Source: Bradyrhizobium sp. Tv2a-2
Lineage (GTDB): Bacteria > Pseudomonadota > Alphaproteobacteria > Rhizobiales > Xanthobacteraceae
NCBI RefSeq assembly: GCF_000472425.1
Contig: NZ_AXAI01000016.1
Coordinates: 62,001 to 126,000 of the forward strand
Reading direction: 5' to 3'
DNA length: 64,000 nt
Under the pieces are notes generated by a model. That model had not been told where the DNA came from. It saw nothing but the letters and a program-made list of their open reading frames with translations, and ran no database searches. Made by a program: the position numbers and the translations under genes. Shown here piece after piece: positions 43,746-53,106 of this stretch. Positions within the stretch are counted from its first letter, which is position 1, and each line of letters opens with the position of its first letter.

Positions 43746-44843
43746 TTACGGCACGAAGACCAGGAACAGGAATACCGCAAACACCACCATGTGGACCAGC
43801 CCGAACAGGATGTTGGTCCGTCCGGTGCCGAATGTCAGCATGCTCAGGATGAAGGTGAGCAGGAGCTCAACCATGTTCTGCTCGTTGAGCCCGAGCACCA
43901 GCTGCTTGTCCAGCGCGAAAGCGGCCACCGCGACCGCCGGAACCGTCAGGCCGATGGTTGCAAGCGAGGAACCGAGCGCGAGGTTGATGCTCTTCTGCAG
44001 GTCGTTCTTGCGCGCAGCCGACACCGCCGCGACGCTCTCGGGCAGCAGGATCAGCAAGGCCACCACCACGCCGGCAAAGGCCGGCGGCGCGCCGATCGCG
44101 GCGGTCGCGGCATCGACGACGAGGGAGAATTTTTTCGACAGCAGCACCACACCAAGCAACGAAACCAGAAGCAGCGCGATGCTCAGCGCCAACAGGCCGC
44201 CGGATATTGGCGCGCCGCCCTCCCCCGGATCGGCCTCCGCCTTGATGAAGTAATCGCGGTGCCGGCTGGTCTGGGTGTAGAGGAAGACGCCATAGAGCAG
44301 GATGGTGACGACGCTGACGAATTCGAGCTGCGCCTCGGAGTAGACCGGGCCCGGCGTCGTCAGCGTGTAGTTGGGCAGGATCAGCGTGATCGTCGCCATC
44401 GTGAAGAGCACGCTGAGATAGAGATTGGCGCCGGAGACCTGCACGTCCTGCTCGCGGTAATGCAGGCCGCCGATGAAGACGCAGATGCCGACGAGGCCAT
44501 TGCAGACAATCATCACCACGGCAAAGACCGTGTCACGCGCCAGCGTCGGCACCTCCTTCTCGCCCAGCATGATGGTTGCGATCAGCGCCACCTCGATGAT
44601 GGTGACCGACAGCGTGAGCAGAAGCGTGCCGAAGGGCTCGCCGATCCGGTGCGCGATCACCTCGGCATGGTGCACGGCGGCGAACACCGTGCCGAACAGG
44701 ATGATCAGCAGTACCGCGGCGAAGGCTAGCCCCGCCGGCGAAGGCGTGAAATCGTAATGCAAGGCCGTGACGGCGACAAACAGGGCCACGGCGAGGCCCG
44801 GAAAAATCCATGACGATTTCGACATCTCGCTATGGGCGCTCAT
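43746..44843 (-). CDS. Calcium/cation:proton antiporter (ChaA/CaCA family)
   Basis: 365-residue inner-membrane protein with about eleven helices and the two inverted alpha-repeats of CaCA exchangers: LLTLSVTIIEVALIATIML in the first half and ALLILLPESVAAVSAARKN with LGSSLATIGLTVPAV in the second. The acidic residues in those repeats bind the cation. Probably exports Ca2+ (or Na+/K+) for protons. Start at ATG 44843 with GAGG upstream; a start at 44867 is less supported. The following cupin may be independent. Confidence 0.88.
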   Translation of the reverse strand: MSAHSEMSKSSWIFPGLAVALFVAVTALHYDFTPSPAGLAFAAVLLIILFGTVFAAVHHAEVIAHRIGEPFGTLLLTLSVTIIEVALIATIMLGEKEVPTLARDTVFAVVMIVCNGLVGICVFIGGLHYREQDVQVSGANLYLSVLFTMATITLILPNYTLTTPGPVYSEAQLEFVSVVTILLYGVFLYTQTSRHRDYFIKAEADPGEGGAPISGGLLALSIALLLVSLLGVVLLSKKFSLVVDAATAAIGAPPAFAGVVVALLILLPESVAAVSAARKNDLQKSINLALGSSLATIGLTVPAVAVAAFALDKQLVLGLNEQNMVELLLTFILSMLTFGTGRTNILFGLVHMVVFAVFLFLVFVP

Positions 44844-44875
44844 GGGCTTACAACCTCGGGCAAGCAAATCCGCGG

Positions 44876-45682
44876 TCAGCCTTTCAAAGCGGCGATGAAT
44901 TGTCGAGCCGTTTCAACCGCGCCGAAGTCTCCGAGATCATTATGCCCGCCGTCGGGAAACCGCACGAATTGCTTCGGCTCGTGGGCCAGCGCGAACAGCT
45001 TTTCGCCGAGTGAGATCGGGATGGTTTCATCGCGCACGCCATGCATGATCAGGAGCGGCGCCGTCACCCGCGCGATCCGCTCGTCGGAGTGAAAGCTGTC
45101 CCTCACCAAGAGGCGTACCGGCAGAAACGGAAACGCCATGGCTGCGACATCCGCGATCGAAGTGTAGGGCGCCTCCAGGATCAGGCCGCCCACGGGGTGC
45201 CCGGCGGCGACCGCCACGGCAACGCCGGTGCCGAGCGAAAAGCCCCAGGCCACGATGCGGCTGGCGTCGTAGCGCGCCCGGGCAAAATCGTAAGCCGCCG
45301 CCGCGTCGAGCAGGAGCGCGCCCTCGCTCGGGCTGCCGCTGGAGCCGCCATAGCCGCGATAGGACATCGCAATCAGGCCGGTGCCATCGGCCGTGATGTC
45401 CCGAAAGCGGCCGACGAGCCAGGCGAGACTTTCGCCATTGCCGTGAAAATAGAGCACGACGTGGCGCCCCGGCTTTGCCGGTACATGCCAGAAGATGATC
45501 TTTTCACCGTCATCCGTCGTCAGCACATGCTCTTCGGCCTCACTGAGGCCTGCCGCCTCAGGCGAGGTGCGCGTCGCTTGCGGGATCGGATAGATGAAGG
45601 ACCGCTGCGCAAAGAACAACACGACGAGCACGCCGACATAGCCAAGACAGCCGACAATGACGAGCCATTTGAGAACCGTCAT
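44876..45682 (-). CDS. Membrane-anchored alpha/beta-hydrolase (YfhR/BEM46-like)
   Basis: 268-residue protein with an N-terminal membrane helix (about 5-25) and an alpha/beta-hydrolase domain. The nucleophile elbow is GFSLGTG with Ser intact, oxyanion region YFHGNGES, acid in GVRDETIP and His in PDGGHNDLG. Homologues are of unknown substrate, probably acting on lipid or acyl groups. It ends 32 bases before the antiporter start, so the two may be co-transcribed. A family A repeat lies upstream. Confidence 0.88.
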   Translation of the reverse strand: MTVLKWLVIVGCLGYVGVLVVLFFAQRSFIYPIPQATRTSPEAAGLSEAEEHVLTTDDGEKIIFWHVPAKPGRHVVLYFHGNGESLAWLVGRFRDITADGTGLIAMSYRGYGGSSGSPSEGALLLDAAAAYDFARARYDASRIVAWGFSLGTGVAVAVAAGHPVGGLILEAPYTSIADVAAMAFPFLPVRLLVRDSFHSDERIARVTAPLLIMHGVRDETIPISLGEKLFALAHEPKQFVRFPDGGHNDLGDFGAVETARQFIAALKG

Positions 45683-45693
45683 GGCTCGCCACT

Positions 45694-45742
45694 AGAGCAT
45701 GATCCGGAAGAGGGTGCAGCGGTTTTCCGGATCATGCTCAAT
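45694..45742. repeat. Family A repeat, module 2 only
   Basis: GAGCATGATCC...GGATCATGCTC with an internal AGGGTGCAGCGG. It lies between the pntB stop and the hydrolase start. Confidence 0.8.
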
Positions 45743-45755
45743 CGCAGCGCCACTA

Positions 45756-47153
45756 CTACATCGCCTTGACGATGTTCTCCGTCATCTTCTTGGCGTCGCC
45801 GAGCAGCATCATGGTGTTGTCGCGATAGAACAGCGGATTGTCGATGCCGGCATAGCCTGAAGCCAGCGAGCGCTTGATGAACATCACGGTGCCTGCCTTC
45901 CAGACCTGCAGCACGGGCATGCCGTAGATCGGCGACGTCTTGTCTTCTTCCGCGGCCGGGTTGGTGACGTCGTTGGCGCCGATCACGAAGGCGACGTCGG
46001 CCTGTGCAAACTCCGAGTTGATGTCCTCAAGCTCGAACACCTCGTCATAGGGCACGTTGGCTTCGGCGAGCAGCACGTTCATGTGGCCGGGCATGCGGCC
46101 AGCGACGGGATGAATGGCGTATTTCACCTCCACCCCTTCCTTCTTCAGATTGTCGGCCATCTCGCGCAGCGCGTGCTGGGCCTGCGCCACCGCCATGCCG
46201 TAGCCCGGCACGATGATCACCTTCTGCGCGTTCTTCATGATGAAGGCCGCATCGTCAGCCGAGCCGAGCTTCACCGGCCGCGCTTCCCCGCCGGCCGCGC
46301 TGGCCGCCGAGGTCTCGCCGCCGAAGCCGCCGAGGATGACCGAGATGAACGAGCGGTTCATCGCATGGCACATGATGTAGGACAGGATCGCGCCGGAGGA
46401 GCCGACCAGCGCGCCGGTGATGATCAGCGCGGAGTTACCCAACGTGAAGCCGATGCCGGCGGCCGCCCATCCCGAATAGGAGTTGAGCATCGAGATCACG
46501 ACCGGCATGTCGGCGCCGCCGATCGGAATGATCATCAACACGCCCAACGCCAGCGCGAGGATGGTGTTGAGCCAGAAAAAGACCGCGTTGCCGGTCGCCA
46601 CAAGGCCGATGATGCTGACCACCAGCGCAACGGCGAGTGCGATATTGATGAGGTGACGCGCCGGCAGGATGATCGGCGCACCGCTCATCCGCGCCGACAG
46701 TTTCAGGAACGCGATCACCGAGCCGGTGAAGGTCAAGGCGCCGATGGCGACACCGAGCGACATCTCGACCAGGCTCTGGGTATGGATGTTGCCGGACGTG
46801 CCGATGTCGAAAGCCTCAGGCGCATAGAAGGCGCCGGCGGCGACCAGCACGGCGGCCATGCCGACCAGCGAGTGGAAGGCGGCGACGAGCTCGGGCATCG
46901 AAGTCATCGGCACGCGGCGGGCGATCACCGCGCCGACGCCGCCGCCGATGGCCACACCGAGGATGACGAGCAGCCACGCCATGCCGTCGGCCGGCGGGTG
47001 GTTGGCGAGCGTGGTGGCGACCGCAATCGCCATGCCGGCCATGCCCAGGAAGTTGCCGCGGCGGCTCGACGCCGGACTGGACAGACCGCGCAGCGACAGG
47101 ATGAACAGCACACCCGCCACGAGATAGAGCAGTGCAGACAGATTGGCGTTCAT
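45756..47153 (-). CDS. pntB: NAD(P) transhydrogenase subunit beta
   Basis: 465-residue subunit of proton-translocating transhydrogenase, which uses the proton gradient to reduce NADP with NADH. The N-terminal half has about nine helices (domain II) and the C-terminal half is the soluble NADP-binding domain III (VIIVPGYGMAVAQAQHAL; GRMPGHMNVLLAEA; AFVIGANDVTNPAA). Third gene of pntAA-pntAB-pntB, 54 bases after pntAB. The split alpha subunit is normal for alphaproteobacteria. Confidence 0.97.
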   Translation of the reverse strand: MNANLSALLYLVAGVLFILSLRGLSSPASSRRGNFLGMAGMAIAVATTLANHPPADGMAWLLVILGVAIGGGVGAVIARRVPMTSMPELVAAFHSLVGMAAVLVAAGAFYAPEAFDIGTSGNIHTQSLVEMSLGVAIGALTFTGSVIAFLKLSARMSGAPIILPARHLINIALAVALVVSIIGLVATGNAVFFWLNTILALALGVLMIIPIGGADMPVVISMLNSYSGWAAAGIGFTLGNSALIITGALVGSSGAILSYIMCHAMNRSFISVILGGFGGETSAASAAGGEARPVKLGSADDAAFIMKNAQKVIIVPGYGMAVAQAQHALREMADNLKKEGVEVKYAIHPVAGRMPGHMNVLLAEANVPYDEVFELEDINSEFAQADVAFVIGANDVTNPAAEEDKTSPIYGMPVLQVWKAGTVMFIKRSLASGYAGIDNPLFYRDNTMMLLGDAKKMTENIVKAM

Positions 47154-47207
47154 CTCAGGTCCCCGTTTGTCCCATCACACTGAGGTGGCGGCCGCTCACT
47201 CGACCAA

Positions 47208-47525
47208 TCACTTGGCTTTCTTCTTGTACATCGCCAGCATGCGCTGGGTGACAAGGAAGCCCCCGAAAATGTTCACGCAAGCGAAGATCAGCGCGATGAA
47301 GCCGAAGCCGCGCGCCCACCCCGACCCGCTCGAAACCAGGCCGACGCCCACCGCAAGCAGCGCGCCGACCACGATCACCGACGAGATCGCGTTGGTCACC
47401 GACATCAGCGGCGTATGCAGCGCAGGCGTCACCGACCACACCACGAAATAGCCGACGAACACGGCGAGCACGAAGATCGACAGCCTGAACACGAAGGGAT
47501 CGACGACTTGAGCAGCATGCTCCAT
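47208..47525 (-). CDS. pntAB: NAD(P) transhydrogenase subunit alpha part 2
   Basis: 105-residue membrane protein with three to four helices (FVFRLSIFVLAVFVGYFVVW; ISSVIVVGALLAVGVGLV; IALIFACVNIFGGFLVTQRM). It supplies the membrane part of the alpha subunit that in E. coli is fused to the NAD domain. It lies 22 bases after pntAA in the same operon, with a basic C-terminus (YKKKAK). Confidence 0.95.
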   Translation of the reverse strand: MEHAAQVVDPFVFRLSIFVLAVFVGYFVVWSVTPALHTPLMSVTNAISSVIVVGALLAVGVGLVSSGSGWARGFGFIALIFACVNIFGGFLVTQRMLAMYKKKAK

Positions 47526-47547
47526 GGCGGTTCTCCTTGGGCCCGAA

Positions 47548-48678
47548 TTAGGAAGACTTGGGCTGGAAGTTCGGATGGATGACCTTGCCGTCTCTGGTCA
47601 GCGCGGTGGCCTTGACCAGCTCGTCATCCCAGTTGATCGCCAGCGCCTTGCTGGTCTTGTCGACCATGGTCTCGATGAAGGACAGCAAATTGCGTGCATA
47701 GAGGCCGGAGGCGGAGGCCGCGACCCGGCCCGCGAGATTGGGAAAGCCGACGATCTTGATGCCGTCGACCTCGGAGGTCTCGCCGCTCTTCACGCCCTCC
47801 ACATTGCCGCCGCGCTCGACGGCGAGATCGACCAGCACCGAGCCGGGCTTCATGGTCTTGACCATGTCGAGCGAGATCAGCCGCGGCGCCGGGCGGCCCG
47901 GGATCAGGGCGGTCGTGATCACCACGTCCTGCTTCTTGATATGCTCGGCAGTGAGCGCGGCCTGCTTCGCCTGGTACTCCCTGGACATTTCCTTGGCGTA
48001 GCCGCCGGCGGTCTCGGCCTGCTTGAACTCCTCGTCCTCGACCGCGATGAATTTCGCACCGAGACTTTCGACCTGCTCCTTCACCGCCGGCCGCACGTCG
48101 GTCGCGGTGACGATCGCGCCCAGCCGGCGCGCGGTCGCGATCGCCTGCAGGCCAGCGACGCCGACGCCCATCACGAACACTTTCGCAGCGGGCACGGTGC
48201 CGGCCGCCGTCATCATCATCGGGAAAGCGCGCCCGAAGGCCTCGGCCGCCTCGATCACCGCGCGGTAACCGGCGAGGTTCGCCTGCGACGACAGCACGTC
48301 CATCACCTGGGCGCGGGTGATGCGCGGCATCAATTCCATCGCAAAAGCTGAAACGCCGGCATCGGCCATCGCCTTGAGTGCGGCATCATTGCCATAGGGG
48401 TCCATGATGGCGATCACGGCCGCGCCGCGCTTGTACTGGCCAAGCTCGGATGCTTCCGGCCGCTTCACCTTGATGACGACGTCGGCATCCTTGAGCGCGT
48501 CGGCACTGATGGTGGCGCCGGCAGCGGTAAATTCGGTATCCGGCAGGCCCGATTTGACGCCGGCGCCCGGCTCCACCGCGACATCCACTCCCAAAGCCTT
48601 GAACTTCTTCACCGTATCGGGCGAAGCCGCCACCCGCGGCTCGGCCGGATCGATCTCCTTGGCAACGGCAATCTTCAT
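47548..48678 (-). CDS. pntAA: NAD(P) transhydrogenase subunit alpha part 1
   Basis: 376-residue soluble NAD(H)-binding domain I. It resembles alanine dehydrogenase: KEIDPAEPRVAASPDTV at the start, VMGVGVAGLQAIATARRLGA as the Rossmann fold and TALIPGRPAPRLI after it. ATG 48678 follows GGAGG; a longer frame to 48702 is not needed. First gene of the pnt operon. It hands hydride from NADH to domain III of PntB at the membrane surface. Confidence 0.96.
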   Translation of the reverse strand: MKIAVAKEIDPAEPRVAASPDTVKKFKALGVDVAVEPGAGVKSGLPDTEFTAAGATISADALKDADVVIKVKRPEASELGQYKRGAAVIAIMDPYGNDAALKAMADAGVSAFAMELMPRITRAQVMDVLSSQANLAGYRAVIEAAEAFGRAFPMMMTAAGTVPAAKVFVMGVGVAGLQAIATARRLGAIVTATDVRPAVKEQVESLGAKFIAVEDEEFKQAETAGGYAKEMSREYQAKQAALTAEHIKKQDVVITTALIPGRPAPRLISLDMVKTMKPGSVLVDLAVERGGNVEGVKSGETSEVDGIKIVGFPNLAGRVAASASGLYARNLLSFIETMVDKTSKALAINWDDELVKATALTRDGKVIHPNFQPKSS

Positions 48679-48784
48679 AGGGCCTCCGGCGGCGCAAGGC
48701 ATGCGCGCGCGATCAGACTAGCGTTAATCTGGCTGAGATGGATACCGGTTTTGCAACCAGCGCTTACGCAAAATTTTCGTTGCG

Positions 48785-48937
48785 TCAGGTCAGGAAGATC
48801 GCCATCAGGGCCACGATCAGGGCGACCGTGATCGTGCCGTATTTCACGAGCTTGAGGAAACCCTCATAGGTCGCCTCATGCGCCGCGTAGTCGTTGCCAT
48901 CAGCGGTCGTATAGGCCACTTCACTATGACTTGCCAT
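48785..48937 (-). CDS. aa3-type cytochrome c oxidase subunit IV
   Basis: 50-residue single-helix membrane protein: a short polar N-terminus (MASHSEVAYTTADGNDYAAH) then EATYEGFLKLVKYGTIT and a hydrophobic end. It matches the small bacterial subunit IV of aa3 cytochrome oxidases, which packs beside the catalytic subunits. Start at ATG 48937; a frame to 49015 adds 26 unrelated residues. Other oxidase genes are not in the window. It lies upstream of pnt on the same strand and is separately placed. Confidence 0.9.
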   Translation of the reverse strand: MASHSEVAYTTADGNDYAAHEATYEGFLKLVKYGTITVALIVALMAIFLT

Positions 48938-49219
48938 TTGCGTCCCCAGTCTTGTCGAGCGTTTCTGCGCAGGAATTAGCGCAATCCTTTTGGCAGAGCA
49001 ACGGCGATGGCGCACCTTCTGTGCACGAGAGGGTCTTGCCTAAGGCACAGGCACAGCGGGCCAACGATCCCAAATTCCGCGAGCGATACTTTACCTGCCC
49101 CCCCGTCGGGAGCCAGAGAGAGAATAATTTTCGCCACCCGCCCCGGTTGGGGTACGGACGGGCTCCGTTCAATCAAAAAATGATTCGTTTGACGGACGGA
49201 TTACAGGCGGGGCTCCTCT
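48938..49219. other. Gap with an uncertain Cys-rich open frame
   Basis: Between the subunit IV start and the pepF stop. A minus-strand frame (48924-49172) would give an 82-residue protein with six cysteines but overlaps the subunit IV start and lacks a convincing ribosome site. I found no RNA gene. Confidence 0.35.
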
Positions 49220-51130
49220 TTAGCCCATCGCCTCCAGCTCGTCGATCATGGCCGAAATCACCGACAGCCCGCCGTCCCAGAATTTCGGGTCCTTGGCATC
49301 GAGCCCGAACGGCGCCAGCAGCTCGGAGTAATGCTTGGTGCCGCCGGCCGAGAGCATGGCGAGATAGCGCTCGGCAAAGCCCTCGGAGGCATGCTCATAG
49401 ACTGCATAAAGCGAGTTCACCAGGCAATCGCCGAAGGCATAGGCGTAGACGTAGAACGGCGAATGGATGAAGTGGGGGATATACATCCAGAAATTCTCAT
49501 AGCCCGGCTTGATCTCGATCGCCGCGCCCAGGCTCTCGGTCTGCACCGACAGCCAGATCTGGCCGATCCGCTCGGCCGTCAGTTCGCCGTTCTTGCGCTC
49601 GGTATGGACGGCGCGCTCGAAGGTGTAGAACGCGATCTGGCGCACCACCGTGTTGATCATGTCCTCGACCTTGCCGGCGAGCAGCGCCTGCCGCTGCTTG
49701 GCGCTCCTGGTCTCTGACAGCAGCCGCCTGAAGGTGAGCATTTCGCCGAACACGCTTGCGGTTTCGGCCAAGGTCAATGGCGTCGGCGCCATCAGCGCGC
49801 CGTTCCGGGCTGCCAGCACCTGGTGCACGCCATGTCCGAGTTCGTGCGCCAGCGTCATCACGTCGCGCGGCTTGCCCTGGTAGTTCATCAGCACATAGGG
49901 ATGTGCGGAGGGCGTGGTCGGATGCGAGAACGCGCCCGGTGCCTTGCCGGGACGCACCGGCGCATCGATCCAGCGGTCGTCGAAAAAGCGCTGGGCGATC
50001 TCGGCCATGCGCGGCGAGAAGCCGCGATAGGCCGTCAGCACCATGTTCTTCGCCTCGGGCCAGGCGATCGCGCCGGTCGGCGCAAACGGCAGCGGGGCGT
50101 TGCGGTCCCAGTGCGGCAGCTTCTTCTTGTTGAACCAGCCGGCCTTCAGCCGGTAATAGCGATGCGAGAGCTTGGGATAGGCCGCGCGCACCGAGGCGAC
50201 CAGCGCATCAACCACCTCGCGCTCCACCCGGTTATTCAAGTGGCGCGAATCCGCAACATCCTGGAAACCGCGCCAGCGGTCGGAAATTTCCTTGTCCTTG
50301 GCCAGCGTGTTGGTGATCAAGGCAAAGGTGCGTTCATTGCCTTTGAAGGTCTTGGCGAGCGCATCAGCTGCGACCTTGCGCTTCTTGCCGTCGCGATCCT
50401 GCAAAAGATTCAGGGTCGGCTCGATCGCGAGATCTTTACCGCCAACCTTAAAGCGCAGGCCGGAGATGGTCTGGTCGAACAGCCGGTTCCAGGCGGAATA
50501 GCCGGTCTGGGATTTCTCATGGAAGAGCTGCTCGCTGCGATCATCGAGCTGGTAGGGCTTGTCCTTGCGCAGATCCTCGATCCAGGGCCGGTAGTGAGCG
50601 AGCGCCGGCGCCTGCATCGCGTGCTCCAGCACGGTATCGTCGATGCGGTTGAGCTCGAGCGCAAAGAACAGCAAATGCGTGGAGGCCGCGGTCAGCCGCT
50701 CCGACACGTCGCCGTAGAATTTGGAGATCGCGGGATCGACGCTGTCGCCGGCATGCGCCAGGCCGGCATAGGAGCCGAGCCTGCCCGCCAGATCGTCGAT
50801 CGCCTCATAGCGTTTCACGGCCTCGGCCAGCCATGCGCCGCCGTCATCCCGCGCGGCATGTTCCGCAAGCCTGCCCTTGTAGTCGGTCTCAAACGCGACG
50901 CAATCGGCATCCATCTTCGCAAGGTCTCGCGCCACCTCGGGCGCGTCGATCCCACCATAGAGATCGGACAGGTTCCATTCCGGCAGCCTGCCAGTCTTTG
51001 CGGCCGGGCCGGACTGCGTCTTGGAAGCTTTCCTGGCGGTTTCCTTGATTACCTTCTTGGCGGTCTTCGCCTTGGCGGCGGTCTTGCTGGAGTTCGGTTT
51101 GCGGAGAGCGGACGTGTTGCGCGAAATCAT
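49220..51130 (-). CDS. pepF: Oligoendopeptidase F (M3 family)
   Basis: 636-residue zinc peptidase that trims short peptides in the cytoplasm. The zinc site is His429-Glu430-x-x-His433 (LAHELGHGVHQ), with a Glu in ETASVFGEM about 26 residues on. The body matches PepF of the M3B group (GRLPEWNLSDLYGG opening; GYENFWMYIPHFIHSPFYVY near the end). The first 45 or so residues are a Lys/Ala/Thr-rich basic extension not needed for the fold; a shorter start is not evident. Divergent from the response regulator with a TTAA-N7-TTAA site 42 bases upstream. Confidence 0.94.
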   Translation of the reverse strand: MISRNTSALRKPNSSKTAAKAKTAKKVIKETARKASKTQSGPAAKTGRLPEWNLSDLYGGIDAPEVARDLAKMDADCVAFETDYKGRLAEHAARDDGGAWLAEAVKRYEAIDDLAGRLGSYAGLAHAGDSVDPAISKFYGDVSERLTAASTHLLFFALELNRIDDTVLEHAMQAPALAHYRPWIEDLRKDKPYQLDDRSEQLFHEKSQTGYSAWNRLFDQTISGLRFKVGGKDLAIEPTLNLLQDRDGKKRKVAADALAKTFKGNERTFALITNTLAKDKEISDRWRGFQDVADSRHLNNRVEREVVDALVASVRAAYPKLSHRYYRLKAGWFNKKKLPHWDRNAPLPFAPTGAIAWPEAKNMVLTAYRGFSPRMAEIAQRFFDDRWIDAPVRPGKAPGAFSHPTTPSAHPYVLMNYQGKPRDVMTLAHELGHGVHQVLAARNGALMAPTPLTLAETASVFGEMLTFRRLLSETRSAKQRQALLAGKVEDMINTVVRQIAFYTFERAVHTERKNGELTAERIGQIWLSVQTESLGAAIEIKPGYENFWMYIPHFIHSPFYVYAYAFGDCLVNSLYAVYEHASEGFAERYLAMLSAGGTKHYSELLAPFGLDAKDPKFWDGGLSVISAMIDELEAMG

Positions 51131-51171
51131 CGTGTTCGAAACCTGTGTTCAACCGAAGCGAAGAGCGAAAC

Positions 51172-51186
51172 TTAAGTGTGCGTTAA
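51172..51186. promoter_or_regulatory. Exact CtrA-type site (TTAA-N7-TTAA)
   Basis: TTAAGTGTGCGTTAA lies between pepF (start 51130) and the response regulator (start 51246). The core and the flanking GCCTCG recur at 62931-62951. Confidence 0.55.
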
Positions 51187-51245
51187 GCCTCGTCGGCCAG
51201 AGTGCCCCGATTCGAGACAGATAGTCGCATTGCTGGGGGAAAGCC

Positions 51246-52757
51246 ATGGCCGCCACCATTTTGATCGCCGATGATGACGCCGTGCAGCGCCGCCTCGTCG
51301 AGGCCATGGTGCAGAAATGCGGCTATGAGGCGGTGGTGGTGGAGTCCGGCGACGCCGTGATGGCCATGCTGGCCAGCCCCGAGGCCCCTGCGATCGACGC
51401 GATCGTGCTCGATCTGGTAATGCCCGGCCTCGACGGCATGGGCGTGCTGGAGCGGATGCGCGAGGCTGGTCTTTCCATTCCCGTCATCGTGCAGACCGCC
51501 CATGGCGGCATTGACAATGTGGTCTCGGCGATGCGCGCCGGCGCCCAGGATTTCGTGGTCAAGCCGGTCGGCATCGAGCGGCTGCAGGTGTCCTTGCGCA
51601 ATGCGCTCAACACGTCGGCGCTGAAGGGCGAACTGCAGCGGATCAAGCACAGCCGCGAAGGACGCCTGAGCTTTTCCGACATCATCACCCGCTCCGACGC
51701 CATGACGGGCGTGCTGCGCATCGCGCAGAAGGCGGCCTCGTCCTCCATTCCGGTGCTGATCGAAGGTGAATCCGGCGTCGGCAAGGAACTGTTCGCCCGC
51801 GCCATCCATGGCTCCGGCGAGCGCAAGGCCAAGCCGTTCATCGCGGTGAATTGCGGCGCGATCCCCGACAATCTCGTGGAATCGATCCTGTTCGGTCATG
51901 AGAAAGGCGCCTTCACGGGCGCCACCGAGCGCCATACCGGCAAATTCGTCGAAGCCCATGGCGGCACGCTGTTCCTCGACGAGGTCAGCGAGCTGCCTCT
52001 GACGGCGCAGGTCAAGCTTTTGCGGGCGCTGCAGGAGGGTGCGGTCGAGGCGGTCGGCGGCCGCAAGCCGGTCAAGGTCGACGTCCGCATCATCTCGGCG
52101 ACCAACCGCAAGCTGCTCGACCGGGTCAAAGGCGGGCACTTCCGCGAAGACCTGTTCTACCGGCTGCATGTGCTGCCCCTGACCATCCCGCCGCTGCGGG
52201 CGCGCCGCGAGGACATTCCGCATCTGCTGCGACATTTCCTGACGCGCTTTGCGGCGGAGGAAAACCGCACCATCACCGGCATCAGCGGCGATGCGATGGC
52301 CTATCTCGCTGAGCTCGACTGGCCCGGCAACATCCGCCAGCTCGAGAACACGGTCTATCGCGCGGTCGTGCTGTCGGAAGGCGAGCAGCTTGGCATTGCC
52401 GATTTCCCCCTGATCAATGCGCAATCGACCATGGTTCCGGACGCGCCCGCCGAGCCACTGGTTGTGGCGCCGCCGATCCATCCGTCGCAACCCGCGATGG
52501 TCTCTGGTAGTGAAATACCCATCGCTCCACTCCCAACCCACGGGATTCTCACCATGCTCACCGGCGCTGGCGAAGTGCGGCCGCTGGAAGAGCTGGAGAA
52601 CGAAATCATCCGCTTTGCCATCGCGCATTATCGCGGGCAGATGTCGGAAGTGGCGCGCCGCCTGAAAATTGGCCGATCGACTCTCTACAGGAAGCTCGAC
52701 GACGCGAGCCCCCGAGCCACTGTCGATGGCGAGGCGGCGGACGACGAGGAGACATGA
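51246..52757 (+). CDS. Sigma-54-dependent response regulator (NtrC family)
   Basis: 503-residue activator: receiver domain (about 4-120) with phospho-acceptor Asp56 (IVLDLVMPG) and Lys in FVVKPVG; AAA+ domain (about 145-385) with Walker A at 174-181 (GESGVGKE), the sigma-54 contact loop GAFTGAT at 221-227 and Walker B LFLDEVSE at 242-249; and a C-terminal Fis-type helix-turn-helix (SEVARRLKIGRSTLYRKL). A Pro-rich insert separates the last two. It activates sigma-54 promoters after phosphorylation. No partner kinase is adjacent, so its signal is unknown. GGGGGA precedes ATG 51246. Confidence 0.94.
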   Translation: MAATILIADDDAVQRRLVEAMVQKCGYEAVVVESGDAVMAMLASPEAPAIDAIVLDLVMPGLDGMGVLERMREAGLSIPVIVQTAHGGIDNVVSAMRAGAQDFVVKPVGIERLQVSLRNALNTSALKGELQRIKHSREGRLSFSDIITRSDAMTGVLRIAQKAASSSIPVLIEGESGVGKELFARAIHGSGERKAKPFIAVNCGAIPDNLVESILFGHEKGAFTGATERHTGKFVEAHGGTLFLDEVSELPLTAQVKLLRALQEGAVEAVGGRKPVKVDVRIISATNRKLLDRVKGGHFREDLFYRLHVLPLTIPPLRARREDIPHLLRHFLTRFAAEENRTITGISGDAMAYLAELDWPGNIRQLENTVYRAVVLSEGEQLGIADFPLINAQSTMVPDAPAEPLVVAPPIHPSQPAMVSGSEIPIAPLPTHGILTMLTGAGEVRPLEELENEIIRFAIAHYRGQMSEVARRLKIGRSTLYRKLDDASPRATVDGEAADDEET

Positions 52758-53106
52758 TGCGCCGACGATTCCGAATGTGGCGACACGGTGTCGGGTTGCG
52801 CAAAAATAGACTGCAAGTATCGGTGTTTGTTGAGGCTTTGAACCGTTGCCTGCAGGTGACAGACCTATGAAAAAGCGCATGGCAAAAGCGCACAATTCGT
52901 TGCAAAGGGCTGCTCTGGAAGTCAGTTTGTCGTGTACTGCCCCCGTTCGGCTTGGTTCCGAAAACGGGGCCTGTGTATCGTCTGCGTACGGGTGGGTAGC
53001 GTGCAGGCATGACAGAATTCACGGCCGACGCTTTTAGCTGAAGCTCACAGGCGATAACTGGAACTGCCCATTTTGCCAGAGGCAGTTCACCCAAAGGGGT
53101 GTGACA
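52758..53106. other. 349-base leader region of the L,D-transpeptidase gene
   Basis: No ORF of substance. It holds an inverted repeat around 52939-52968 (CCCCCGTT with AAACGGGG) and the perfect GAACTGCC/GGCAGTTC hairpin at 53061-53088. Confidence 0.5.
53061..53088 (+). promoter_or_regulatory. 5' hairpin just before the L,D-transpeptidase ribosome site
   Basis: GAACTGCC (53061-53068) pairs with GGCAGTTC (53081-53088), an 8-bp perfect stem with a 12-base loop. It ends five bases before the AAGGGG ribosome site. It may be an mRNA leader structure or operator. Confidence 0.35.

Noticed and set aside
48924..49172. Minus-strand 82-residue frame with six cysteines
   Set aside because: It overlaps the start of the cytochrome oxidase subunit IV gene and lacks a convincing ribosome site. 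Conservation in relatives would be needed before calling it.
49823..51175. Plus-strand open frame of about 450 codons
   Set aside because: Antisense to pepF. No ribosome site and no recognisable domain.
51183..52895. Minus-strand open frame of about 570 codons
   Set aside because: Antisense to the sigma-54 response regulator with all its motifs on the plus strand.
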